8,227 bases of DNA, from contig JALNWH010000090.1 in assembly GCA_023230985.1 (NCBI GenBank), positions 1 to 8,227 of the forward strand, in the 5' to 3' direction. The stretch's first letter is position 1, and each line of letters starts with the position of its first letter. The notes beneath the pieces are model-generated. The model did no database searches, was not told the origin of the DNA, and saw nothing but the letters and a program-made list of their open reading frames with translations. This DNA comes from Bacillota bacterium (lineage in GTDB: Bacteria; Bacillota; Clostridia; Lutisporales; Lutisporaceae). Below, one piece after another: positions 1 through 6,930 of this stretch. A program made the translations under genes and the position numbers.

Positions 1-1602
1 CTGTGCGGTGACGTTGGTTATGGTAAAACAGAAGTTGCACTCAGGGCTGCTTTTAAATCAATTATGGACGGTAAACAGGTATGTATTTTGGTGCCGACTA
101 CTATTTTAGCTCAACAACATTATAATACTTGCGTTCAGAGGTTTGAAGATTTCCCTATAACTGTAGATTTGCTATCTCGGTTTAGAACTCAGAAAGAACA
201 AAAAAGGACAATTGATGGTCTAAAAAGAGGATCAATAGATTTGATTATTGGTACTCATAGACTGGTACAAGGAGATGTAGGTTTTAAAGATTTAGGTTTA
301 CTTATAGTTGATGAAGAGCAACGTTTTGGCGTTAAACATAAAGAAAGAATAAAAAAATTAAAAAAAGACGTTGATGTATTGACGTTAACTGCAACGCCTA
401 TTCCAAGAACCCTTCACATGTCACTTATTGGCGTTAGGGATATAAGCGTAATAGAGGAACCACCGGAAGAAAGATATCCTGTTTTGACCTATGTTATGGA
501 ATATAATGATGAAATTATTAAAGAAGCGATTATAAAGGAAATTAATCGTGGGGGTCAGGTATATTTCCTTTATAATAGAGTAAGAACTATAGAAAAAATA
601 GCAAGCAAGTTAAAGCGTTTGATTCCGGAGGCAAAGATGGAAATAGCTCACGGTCAAATGGAAGAAAGAGTTTTAGAGAACACCATGCTGGATTTTTTCA
701 ATGGAGAATTTGATGTTTTGGTTTGCACTACAATAATTGAATCCGGACTTGATATACCTAATGTTAATACTATAATAGTATATGATGCAGATAGGTTGGG
801 TTTATCTCAATTATATCAATTAAGAGGAAGAGTAGGGCGTTCCAATAGATTGGCAAATGCTTATCTAACTTATCAAAAAGATAAGGTACTTACTGAACCG
901 GCTGAAAAAAGGCTTCAGGCGATTAAAGAGTTTACAGAGTTTGGTTCAGGTTATAGAATAGCTATGAGAGATTTAGAGATTAGGGGAGCGGGGAATTTGC
1001 TTGGCAGGGAACAGCACGGGCATATGGAGGCAATTGGTTATGATCTTTATACCAAACTATTAGAAGAAGCAGTTAGGAAGCTAACCGGAAAACCATTGGA
1101 AGAAAAAATTGAGACTGCTTTAGAAATAAATATTGAAGGATATATACCATCATCCTATATAGAGGATGAGAATCAAAAAATAGAAATTTATAAGAAAGTA
1201 GCTTCTATTGACAGTAAAGAGTTTTTATATGATATAGAAGAAGAAATAGAAGATCGCTATGGTGATATTCCTGAAAAATTAAGAAATTTACTGCAAATTT
1301 CATATATAAAACATATTGCTTCATTGTGCGGAATAATATCCGTTGTTCAAAAAAATGAAGAAGTTCAATTTAAATTTAAAAGCGCTAAACACCTAGAAGC
1401 GATGGCAGTGCTGGAGATTATGAATCAATATAATAAAGTCCTATCTTTTAACGGTAGTGAAGAACCCTATTTTTCACTAAAAGTTAAAGTAAATAAAACT
1501 GATAAATATTTAAAAAACATAATAGATTTTTTAGAATATACATTAAACATAAAGAATAAACTAGCGGAAAAATGTGAATTAAAGGGGTGTCAAACCAAAT
1601 GA
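1..1602 (+). CDS. mfd: Transcription-repair coupling factor Mfd, C-terminal part (5' truncated by window edge)
   Basis: Mfd is a cytoplasmic ATP-dependent DNA translocase that pushes stalled RNA polymerase off damaged DNA and recruits the UvrA excision-repair machinery. The reading frame is open from base 1, so the gene begins upstream; 533 residues are visible, a little under half of a typical ~1,150-1,180-residue Mfd. The superfamily 2 motor is complete from motif I on: Walker A GDVGYGKTE (fragment residues 3-11), DEEQ box (104-107), TATPIPRTL motif III (130-138), TTIIESGLD motif V (243-251) and QLRGRVGRS motif VI (273-281). The RecG-like segment GNLLGREQHGH follows near 331-341, and then the C-terminal domain that regulates UvrA binding. 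The N-terminal UvrB-like and polymerase-interaction domains lie outside the window. The DEEQRFGVKHKE and REQHGHMEAIGYDLY signatures separate it from RecG. Its stop codon overlaps the next start by ATGA, so the two are probably cotranscribed and translationally coupled. Confidence 0.97.
   Translation: MCGDVGYGKTEVALRAAFKSIMDGKQVCILVPTTILAQQHYNTCVQRFEDFPITVDLLSRFRTQKEQKRTIDGLKRGSIDLIIGTHRLVQGDVGFKDLGLLIVDEEQRFGVKHKERIKKLKKDVDVLTLTATPIPRTLHMSLIGVRDISVIEEPPEERYPVLTYVMEYNDEIIKEAIIKEINRGGQVYFLYNRVRTIEKIASKLKRLIPEAKMEIAHGQMEERVLENTMLDFFNGEFDVLVCTTIIESGLDIPNVNTIIVYDADRLGLSQLYQLRGRVGRSNRLANAYLTYQKDKVLTEPAEKRLQAIKEFTEFGSGYRIAMRDLEIRGAGNLLGREQHGHMEAIGYDLYTKLLEEAVRKLTGKPLEEKIETALEINIEGYIPSSYIEDENQKIEIYKKVASIDSKEFLYDIEEEIEDRYGDIPEKLRNLLQISYIKHIASLCGIISVVQKNEEVQFKFKSAKHLEAMAVLEIMNQYNKVLSFNGSEEPYFSLKVKVNKTDKYLKNIIDFLEYTLNIKNKLAEKCELKGCQTK
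1581..1587 (+). promoter_or_regulatory. Ribosome binding site for the prsA-like gene, inside the mfd 3' end
   Basis: AAAGGGG lies in the last mfd codons, 11 bases before ATG 1599. It is weaker than the other sites here and spaced rather far out, which fits a gene relying partly on translational coupling through the ATGA overlap. It decides the start: the alternative GTG at 1587 overlaps this site. Confidence 0.5.
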
Positions 1603-2558
1603 AAAATCCAAAAAAATATATATGCTTAGTAATTTTTCTGGTTATAATCTTAATATCAGGTTGCGGAATGATAAGGGTAAAAGAAAGTGAAGAGGACAAA
1701 TCAATTGTAGCAAGGGTAGATGGAGAGCCTATTACAAAAGATGAGTTTGATAAAATTTTTGCCGTTTTTAAGACTCAAGAAGAGATGAGACAAGGTGCTG
1801 ATATTTGGGACAAGAGCTATATGGGTAAGAAGTACATAGATTTAGCAAAAGAACAAATATTGGAGCAAATGATAGAGGATAAAATTCAGCTAAAAAAAGC
1901 TGAAGAATTGAATATAGTTGCTTCTCAAGAAGAAATTGAGGAAGAATATGAAAAATTCAAAAAGTTATTTAATTCAGAAGAAAAGTTTTTAGAATTTTTA
2001 GACGGCGTAAAAATGGACGTAGATTACTTTAGAGAATCTATAAGAAAAAGTTTGGTAATCAATAAACTGAAAGAGATTATAACAAAAGATATAGATATTG
2101 CTGATGAAGAAATCGAAGCCTATTACACAACGCATATGGATATGTTCTATAGAATAAAAGCTAGTCATATACTTTTGGAAACGGAAGATGAAGCAAGGGA
2201 AATCCTTATAAGGGTAAATGCAGGTGAAGACTTTAACGCCCTAGCAAAAGAATATTCAATAGACCCAAGTGTAAAGGAGAATAATGGGGATTTGGGATAT
2301 TTCAGACATGGAGAAATGGTAGAACCATTTGAAGAAGCTGCTTTCTCATTAAAACCCGGTGAAATAAGCAATATTGTAAAGAGTCAATATGGATTTCATA
2401 TAATCAAGGTAGAAGATAAAAGGATTGACAATCTTGAAGATGTAAAGGATGAATTAAAAACTGTAATGCTGATGGAGAAAAAGAAAACAGATTTTAGTAT
2501 AGCTTTTAAGGAATTATATGATGAGGCAGAAGTTGAAAGGTTTGAAAAGAACTTGTAA
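1599..2558 (+). CDS. prsA: PrsA-like lipoprotein peptidyl-prolyl isomerase (parvulin foldase)
   Basis: Predicted membrane-anchored extracytoplasmic foldase of 319 residues. The N-terminus is a lipoprotein signal peptide: basic start (MKNPKK), hydrophobic core and lipobox I-S-G-C with Cys22 as the lipidation site. Residues about 33-175 are a charged helical region of the SurA/PrsA N-terminal type. Residues about 186-275 are a PpiC parvulin domain, with HILLE (190-194), GDLGYF (230-235) and YGFHIIKV (264-271). A helical C-terminus follows. I chose ATG 1599 over the in-frame GTG at 1587 because the GTG sits inside the only purine-rich site (AAAGGGG, 1581-1587), while the ATG lies 11 bases after it and forms an ATGA overlap with mfd. 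By family, it helps secreted proteins fold outside the membrane. A foldase gene next to mfd is, from memory, common in Clostridia but absent at this place in Bacillus subtilis. The prsA name is by family resemblance; the true substrate is unknown. Confidence 0.88.
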   Translation: MKNPKKYICLVIFLVIILISGCGMIRVKESEEDKSIVARVDGEPITKDEFDKIFAVFKTQEEMRQGADIWDKSYMGKKYIDLAKEQILEQMIEDKIQLKKAEELNIVASQEEIEEEYEKFKKLFNSEEKFLEFLDGVKMDVDYFRESIRKSLVINKLKEIITKDIDIADEEIEAYYTTHMDMFYRIKASHILLETEDEAREILIRVNAGEDFNALAKEYSIDPSVKENNGDLGYFRHGEMVEPFEEAAFSLKPGEISNIVKSQYGFHIIKVEDKRIDNLEDVKDELKTVMLMEKKKTDFSIAFKELYDEAEVERFEKNL

Positions 2559-2597
2559 AATCTTGGTGCATTTAAATTTCTATAATTTCTAATATGT

Positions 2598-2627
2598 GTA
2601 TAAAACATTACCCTCTGTTAAATAATA
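2598..2627 (+). promoter_or_regulatory. Candidate sigma-G promoter of spoVT
   Basis: The -35 candidate GTATA (2598-2602) fits the Bacillus subtilis sigma-G pattern gHATR exactly. After an 18-base spacer comes AATAATA (2621-2627), matching CATWHTA at six of seven positions. Spacing and order are right, and spoVT is a known forespore sigma-G target in B. subtilis. The site lies about 45 bases before the start codon. The region is very AT-rich, so such matches can arise by chance. No good sigma-A pair was found in the same 113-base gap. Confidence 0.5.
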
Positions 2628-2656
2628 AGTATTGGATATAGTAAAAATTATTATAT

Positions 2657-2665
2657 AAAGGAGGG
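2657..2665 (+). promoter_or_regulatory. Strong ribosome binding site of spoVT
   Basis: AAAGGAGGG lies six bases before ATG 2672. It is nearly a full complement to the 16S rRNA 3' end and among the strongest in the window, predicting efficient translation. Confidence 0.85.
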
Positions 2666-2671
2666 TAAAAC

Positions 2672-3226
2672 ATGAAGGCAACAGGAATAGTTAGGCGCAT
2701 AGATGATCTTGGCAGAGTTGTTATACCAAAAGAGATAAGAAGAACATTGCGCATAAGGGAAGGCGACCCCTTGGAAATTTTTACGGATAGAGAAGGGGAA
2801 GTTATTTTAAAAAAATACTCTCCCATTGGCGAATTAAGTGATTTTGCAAAAGAGTATGCAGATTCGCTACATAGTTCTTTAGACCATATTGCATGCATAG
2901 CAGATCGTGATACTATAGTTGCTGTGTCAGGTGTGTCTAAGAAAGAACTTATGGATAAAAAAGTAAGTCCCGCAGTAGATAAAATTATTGATGAAAAGAT
3001 GACCGTTGTTTTTGATGGCAGTAATGGAAAAAAGGTCAATATTACTGCCGATGAAGAAGGGCCGCCAAAATACACATCCGGTGTATTGGCACCAATAGTA
3101 TCTGAAGGGGATCCTATTGGTGCGGTTATCATTCTTAGTAAAGAAACAAATGCCAATATGGGTGATTTGGAGATGAAGATAGCAGAAACAGCGGCAAGTT
3201 TTTTAGGAAAACAAATGGAAGATTAA
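2672..3226 (+). CDS. spoVT: Stage V sporulation protein T, AbrB-family transcriptional regulator
   Basis: SpoVT is a DNA-binding regulator that tunes sigma-G-dependent genes in the forespore and influences spore coat/cortex quality and germination. The protein has 184 residues, against 178 in B. subtilis. Residues 1-50 form the swapped-hairpin AbrB DNA-binding domain, with the signature RRIDDLGRVVIPKEIRRTLRI followed by GDPLEIF. Residues about 55-180 match the GAF-like C-terminal domain that sets SpoVT apart from AbrB and Abh, which are roughly half the length. ATG 2672 has an excellent ribosome binding site six bases upstream. The gene has a sigma-G-like promoter candidate before it and an intrinsic terminator six bases after its stop, so it is probably a separate transcription unit, with some read-in from mfd-prsA since no terminator is visible after prsA. 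The identification is firm; the regulation is inferred from the B. subtilis case. Confidence 0.96.
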   Translation: MKATGIVRRIDDLGRVVIPKEIRRTLRIREGDPLEIFTDREGEVILKKYSPIGELSDFAKEYADSLHSSLDHIACIADRDTIVAVSGVSKKELMDKKVSPAVDKIIDEKMTVVFDGSNGKKVNITADEEGPPKYTSGVLAPIVSEGDPIGAVIILSKETNANMGDLEMKIAETAASFLGKQMED

Positions 3227-3231
3227 GAAGC

Positions 3232-3270
3232 GATGGCAGCCGGGAATCCAAGAGCTGCCATCTTTTATTT
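3232..3270 (+). terminator. Intrinsic terminator after spoVT
   Basis: A perfect 9-bp stem (GATGGCAGC 3232-3240 pairing with GCTGCCATC 3254-3262) with a 13-base loop is followed directly by TTTTATTT. It starts five bases after the spoVT stop and isolates spoVT from the flippase operon. Confidence 0.9.
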
Positions 3271-3280
3271 ATGGAATATA

Positions 3281-3294
3281 GTTACTGTTCACAC
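3281..3294 (+). repeat. Left terminal inverted repeat of the MITE-like element
   Basis: GTTACTGTTCACAC is the exact reverse complement of 3357-3370. The pairing does not extend without mismatch on either side (A3280 faces G3371; A3295 faces G3356), so the repeat has sharp boundaries. Confidence 0.85.
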
Positions 3295-3356
3295 ATGTAT
3301 ATATTTATATTTTTTATTGTAGATTATTAATAAGCTGCTTATCAGAAATAGTTAGG

Positions 3357-3370
3357 GTGTGAACAGTAAC
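3357..3370 (-). repeat. Right terminal inverted repeat of the MITE-like element
   Basis: GTGTGAACAGTAAC is the mate of 3281-3294. It is followed at once by GAAATATA, the near-copy of the left flank GGAATATA. Confidence 0.85.
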
Positions 3371-3408
3371 GAAATATAATAATTAAGTTCTATCAATAAT
3401 GATATTTG

Positions 3409-3437
3409 TATATTTTAGATTATAGATATGTTAGAAT
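3409..3437 (+). promoter_or_regulatory. Candidate extended -10 promoter for the flippase-mazG unit
   Basis: TGTTAGAAT (3429-3437) matches the extended -10 pattern TGnTAnAAT of sigma-A-type promoters. The -35 region at a 17-base spacing (3409-3414, TATATT) is poor, as is tolerated with an extended -10. It lies 34 bases before ATG 3472 and downstream of the spoVT terminator, where a promoter is needed. A sporulation-sigma promoter is not excluded. Confidence 0.4.
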
Positions 3438-3460
3438 GTATTTGTTTAGTTATTTGGTTT

Positions 3461-3466
3461 GGAGGT
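3461..3466 (+). promoter_or_regulatory. Ribosome binding site that fixes the flippase start
   Basis: GGAGGT lies five bases before ATG 3472. The upstream in-frame TTG at 3406 has no such site and would place the N-terminus over the candidate promoter, so ATG 3472 is preferred. Confidence 0.85.
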
Positions 3467-3471
3467 CAATC

Positions 3472-5073
3472 ATGAAGAACAAGAAGCAATCCTTTGTTAA
3501 AGGTGCTTTGATATTAACTATATCCGGAATTATTGCAAAAATTTTAGGTGCAATTTATAGGATTCCTTTAGGTCGTATAATTACCTCAGAAGGCATGGCT
3601 TACTATCAGACAGCTTATGACTTGTATATATTGGCACTTAACTTTTCATCTTATTCTATACCTATCGCAATTTCTAAACTGGTTTCGGAAAGGATTGAAG
3701 TAGGGCGAAGGCTTGAAGCTCATAAAGTCTTTAAAACTGCATTGGCTTTACTTGCTTTTTTAGGTTCCACACTATCATTGATTCTTTTTTTAAATGCAAA
3801 ATATTTTTCTGAATTAGTTAAAAACCCCGGTTCATACTTTGCTATTATAGCTGTGTCACCGGCAATTTTTACTGTTTCAATGAGCGCTGCGTTTAGAGGA
3901 TATTTTCAAGGTATGCAAAATATGAATCCAAGTGCAATATCCCAAGTTGTTGAACAGATTACCAGGGTAATTATAGGATTTGTTTTATCAATACTTTTAT
4001 TGCCTTTAGGATATCAAAGGGCTGCATCCGGAGCTGTATTTGGTACTGTTTTTGGCGGTGTATTCAGTTTTGTCACCCTTTATGCTATTTATTTGAAAAG
4101 AAGAAAGAGCATATTTGACGATATTAAAAGCGATAAAGGTTTGATAATAGATAATACTAGAAGGATAATAGGAAAAATTATTAAATTTTCCATTCCTATA
4201 ACTATAGGTGGAAGTATAATGCCAATAATGGGACTTTTGGATACGTTTATTGTTATGGATAGACTGCAAGCTGCCGGATTTAATCAGTTAACGGCTACCA
4301 TGCTATTTGGACAATTAAAGGCAATTGCTACATCTTTTATTAATTTGCCTCAGGTATTCACCATATCGTTAGCCGTTAGTCTTGTTCCGTCAATTTCTGA
4401 ATCTATGGCAAGAAGAGATATAGAAACAGTTAAGAAAAAGAGTGAGCTGGCAATAAAGATGAGTCTCTTATTAGGTTTGCCTGCTTCAGCCGGGCTTTTT
4501 GTTTTAGCAAGCCCCATAATGAAAATGTTTTATCCCGGAGAAACTGAATCCCTGGGAATTTCTTTAAGATACTTGGCACCTGCAGTTATATTTCTTACAT
4601 TGGTTCAGACAATGACAGGAATACTACAAGGAATGAATAAAGAAAAGATACCTGTAATCAATCTAACAATAGGAGCATTGGTTAAAGCGGCAATCAGCTA
4701 TTACTTGACTTCTATACCCAGTGTAAATATAAAGGGAGCAGCATTAGGTACCGTAATTGGTTACACTGTCGCTGCCGGTTTGAATATGAGAGCCCTTTTC
4801 AAATATCAAGGTAAAAGTCTTAGATTTGCGAGTATATCGATAAAGCCTATTTTTGCTACAATTGTTATGGCAACGGCAGCAAACTTTGCACATAAGTTTC
4901 TTTATGCTCAGACAGCAAAAAACTCTATATCAGTTTTAATCAGTATTTTTATAGCAGTCATTGTATATAGTATTTTAATACTAATAACAGGTAGTCTGAA
5001 AATTGAAGAACTAGAAATGGCCCCCGGAGGTCAAAGACTTTCTAAAATACTTAAGAAAAGAAAGCTGTTATAA
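3472..5073 (+). CDS. yabM: SpoVB/YabM-type oligosaccharide or lipid-linked precursor flippase (MOP superfamily)
   Basis: Integral membrane protein of 533 residues, the usual length for the SpoVB/YabM/MurJ-like branch of the multidrug/oligosaccharidyl-lipid/polysaccharide (MOP) exporter superfamily. Hydrophobic segments run the whole length and are consistent with about 14 helices. The N-terminus (FVKGALILTISGIIAKILGA) and the AAFRGYFQGMQNMNPSA segment are typical of SpoVB-like flippases, and a matching LQGMNKEKIPVI segment in the second half reflects the internal duplication. The C-terminus is basic and cytoplasmic. Family members move lipid-linked sugar or peptidoglycan precursors across the membrane; SpoVB itself is needed for spore cortex. 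Position before the methylase-MazG gene matches B. subtilis yabM, so I use that name, but substrate and sporulation role are inferred. It is followed by mazG after 14 bases and probably forms one transcript with it. Confidence 0.9.
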   Translation: MKNKKQSFVKGALILTISGIIAKILGAIYRIPLGRIITSEGMAYYQTAYDLYILALNFSSYSIPIAISKLVSERIEVGRRLEAHKVFKTALALLAFLGSTLSLILFLNAKYFSELVKNPGSYFAIIAVSPAIFTVSMSAAFRGYFQGMQNMNPSAISQVVEQITRVIIGFVLSILLLPLGYQRAASGAVFGTVFGGVFSFVTLYAIYLKRRKSIFDDIKSDKGLIIDNTRRIIGKIIKFSIPITIGGSIMPIMGLLDTFIVMDRLQAAGFNQLTATMLFGQLKAIATSFINLPQVFTISLAVSLVPSISESMARRDIETVKKKSELAIKMSLLLGLPASAGLFVLASPIMKMFYPGETESLGISLRYLAPAVIFLTLVQTMTGILQGMNKEKIPVINLTIGALVKAAISYYLTSIPSVNIKGAALGTVIGYTVAAGLNMRALFKYQGKSLRFASISIKPIFATIVMATAANFAHKFLYAQTAKNSISVLISIFIAVIVYSILILITGSLKIEELEMAPGGQRLSKILKKRKLL

Positions 5074-5087
5074 GAAAGGGAGATATT

Positions 5088-6560
5088 ATGAATAAGATTA
5101 TTATAGTTGGTCTTGGTCCCGGAGATTACGAAGATTTAACAATAAAGGCATTGAATATTTTAAAATCTGCAAAATGCCTTGTGCTAAGGACAGAAAAACA
5201 TCCTTTGGTAGATGATTTGAAACTAGAAGGTTTATCTTTTCATAGCTGCGATGATATTTATGACTCATCAGATAATTTTGAAGAAGTATACGAAAAAATT
5301 TCCGATAGAATTATAAATATGGCAAAAGAAAACGATGAAGTAGTATATGCTGTTCCCGGTCATCCATTTGTAGCTGAAAAAAGTGTACAACTCATAATAG
5401 GAAAATCTAAAGGCATAGCGGAGTTGCAAATTGTATCTGCAATGAGCTTTATAGATGCGGTGTCAGCATCTCTTAGGATTGATATTTCAAAAGGTTTAAA
5501 AATAATTGACGGACTGAGATTAGGCGAACAAAACCCGGACATGGATTGCGGGAATATTATTACTCAAGTCTATAGTAAAATTATAGCATCAGAAATAAAA
5601 CTAAAGCTTATGGATTATTACAATGATGATCAAAGTATTTGTGTCCTTAGAGTAGCAGATGGTATAGAAAAGCTTCAATGGATAAAGCTCTATGAATTGG
5701 ATAAAATAGAATGGGTGGATTATTTAACTAGCATCTATATACCGAAAGTTGTAGACAACAAAAAATTTAATACTATTGATGATTTGGTATCTATTATGAA
5801 GATATTAAGAAGTGATTCCGGATGCCCTTGGGACAGGAGACAAGACCATCAAACTTTGAAACCATGTTTGCTTGAGGAGTGTTATGAAGCCCTTGAAGCT
5901 ATTGAAGAAGAAGATATAGAATCTATGATTGAAGAATTAGGAGATGTATTATTACAAATTATTTTCCATGCACAAATTGGTAAGGAAAATGGTGAATTTG
6001 ATATAAATGATATTGTAACCGGACTGGTAAATAAACTTGTAACCAGACACCCGCATGTATTTGGTGAAACCGAAGCTTCTTCTGAGTCGGGAGCATTAGA
6101 AAATTGGGAAGCATCCAAAAGAAAAGAAAAGAAAGTAAAATGTTATTTTGATACGTTAGAAAGTATACCAAAAATTATGCCGTCTTTGACTAGAAGCTAT
6201 AAAATTCAGCAAAAAGCAGCCTTAGCAGGTTTTGATTGGGATAGTGTAGATGGTGCCATGGGAAAAGTTGATGAAGAATTGCTGGAATTAAAAGAAGTAT
6301 ATAAATCAACAAAGTTTGATAAAATAGAAGAAGAAATTGGAGATTTATTATTTGCAGTGGTTAATGTTGCTAGATTCTTAAATATCCAACCTGAATTAGC
6401 TCTCAGAGGTACAATAGAAAAATTTTTATATAGATTTAAATTTATGGAAGAATTGTCCTTGAGTCTTGGTAAAAACCTTGATATAATGACCTTACATGAG
6501 ATGGATTTACTGTGGGATAAGGCAAAAACGCAAAAATTTACTAAAAATGATAAAAAGTAA
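5088..6560 (+). CDS. mazG: Tetrapyrrole-methylase-like / MazG nucleotide pyrophosphohydrolase fusion (YabN type)
   Basis: A 490-residue two-part protein. Residues about 1-220 resemble the SAM-dependent tetrapyrrole (corrin/porphyrin) methylase fold, with GLGPGD (8-13) and PGHPFVAEKS (90-99). Residues about 228-485 are MazG, a cytoplasmic enzyme that hydrolyses nucleoside triphosphates to monophosphates and pyrophosphate and clears non-canonical nucleotides. Two MazG repeats are visible, each with the metal-binding EExxE...ExxD pattern: E263, E264, E267, E283, D286 in the first and E396, E397, E400, E416, D419 in the second. Other family marks are CPWDRRQ (246-252), HPHVFG (321-326) and KIQQKAALAGFDWD (372-385). 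The fusion is the known Firmicute form (B. subtilis YabN); what the methylase half does is not established. AAAGGGAG (5075-5082) lies five bases before ATG 5088. No strong terminator is visible between it and HU. Confidence 0.95.
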   Translation: MNKIIIVGLGPGDYEDLTIKALNILKSAKCLVLRTEKHPLVDDLKLEGLSFHSCDDIYDSSDNFEEVYEKISDRIINMAKENDEVVYAVPGHPFVAEKSVQLIIGKSKGIAELQIVSAMSFIDAVSASLRIDISKGLKIIDGLRLGEQNPDMDCGNIITQVYSKIIASEIKLKLMDYYNDDQSICVLRVADGIEKLQWIKLYELDKIEWVDYLTSIYIPKVVDNKKFNTIDDLVSIMKILRSDSGCPWDRRQDHQTLKPCLLEECYEALEAIEEEDIESMIEELGDVLLQIIFHAQIGKENGEFDINDIVTGLVNKLVTRHPHVFGETEASSESGALENWEASKRKEKKVKCYFDTLESIPKIMPSLTRSYKIQQKAALAGFDWDSVDGAMGKVDEELLELKEVYKSTKFDKIEEEIGDLLFAVVNVARFLNIQPELALRGTIEKFLYRFKFMEELSLSLGKNLDIMTLHEMDLLWDKAKTQKFTKNDKK

Positions 6561-6579
6561 GCATTAAAAAGAAGGATTT

Positions 6580-6608
6580 TTGCCAGAAATAGAGAATATG
6601 CTTATAGA
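6580..6608 (+). promoter_or_regulatory. Candidate sigma-A promoter of the HU gene
   Basis: TTGCCA (6580-6585, five of six to TTGACA) and TATAGA (6603-6608, four of six to TATAAT) are separated by exactly 17 bases. It lies just behind the mazG stop and 33 bases before the HU start, giving a short leader with a good ribosome binding site (TAGGAGGG, 6626-6633). A separate promoter fits the high expression expected of HU. Confidence 0.5.
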
Positions 6609-6641
6609 ACTCATGAATAAATAGTTAGGAGGGATTATTTA

Positions 6642-6917
6642 ATGAACAAAGCTGAACTTATTGCCAGCATGGCTGAAAAAAGTGAATTGACTAAAAAGGA
6701 TACAGAAAAAGCATTAAAAGCATTTATCGATTCCGTAAAGGAAAGTCTCTCAAAAGGAGAAAAAGTACAATTAGTTGGATTTGGTACTTTTGAAGTTAAA
6801 CAAAGAGCGGCTAGAGTAGGTAGAAATCCAAGGACAAAAGAAGAAATAAAGATTCCTGCATCAAAGGCTCCTGCATTTAAGCCCGGGAAAGATCTTAAAG
6901 AAACAGTTAATAAGTAA
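6642..6917 (+). CDS. hup: HU-family nucleoid DNA-binding protein
   Basis: HU is an abundant small dimeric protein that bends and compacts DNA without strong sequence preference. This 91-residue protein has the normal HU length and covers the whole family: the helical dimerisation part (1-45), the GFGTFEV turn (46-52), the DNA-binding beta-arm with RVGRNPRTKEEIKIPASKAPAFKPG (58-82, intercalating proline P63), and the C-terminal helix. The absence of long extensions and the GRNP(R/K)T arm favour HU over IHF. TAGGAGGG (6626-6633) lies eight bases before ATG 6642. The gene is flanked by its own promoter candidate and a strong terminator, so it forms an island between mazG and rqcP. In B. subtilis this position has no HU gene; insertion here is, from memory, frequent in Clostridia. 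Confidence 0.97.
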   Translation: MNKAELIASMAEKSELTKKDTEKALKAFIDSVKESLSKGEKVQLVGFGTFEVKQRAARVGRNPRTKEEIKIPASKAPAFKPGKDLKETVNK

Positions 6918-6930
6918 AAGGGGATACATA

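Larger units (their letters stand above)
3281..3370. mobile_element. MITE-like 90-bp element with perfect 14-bp terminal inverted repeats
   Basis: GTTACTGTTCACAC (3281-3294) and GTGTGAACAGTAAC (3357-3370) are exact reverse complements and enclose 62 AT-rich bases with no open reading frame of note. Immediately outside lie GGAATATA (3273-3280) and GAAATATA (3371-3378), equal at seven of eight positions, which looks like a slightly decayed target-site duplication. Short size, no coding capacity, terminal inverted repeats and flanking duplication together suggest a non-autonomous transposon. It sits between the spoVT terminator and the flippase promoter region, where insertion would do little harm. 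The alternative is a pair of protein binding sites or an RNA stem with a long loop. Its family and copy number cannot be told from one copy. Confidence 0.5.

Noticed and set aside
1587..1598. GTG start for the prsA-like gene, four residues longer
   Set aside because: The GTG overlaps the only purine-rich binding site; ATG 1599 gives a standard lipoprotein signal peptide and an ATGA overlap.
2608..3156. 182-codon open frame on the minus strand opposite spoVT
   Set aside because: It is a shadow of spoVT: no ribosome binding site, low-complexity serine-rich composition and no recognisable domain.
3406..3471. N-terminal extension of the flippase from TTG 3406 (22 extra residues)
   Set aside because: No ribosome binding site precedes it, the residues do not look like the family, the segment overlaps the candidate promoter, and GGAGGT is correctly placed for ATG 3472.
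6561..6583. Weak hairpin after the mazG stop (GC/AAAAA with TTTTTGC)
   Set aside because: The stem is almost all A-T with a bulge and no following T-run; the T-run is part of the stem and of the HU promoter region, so it is not a credible terminator.
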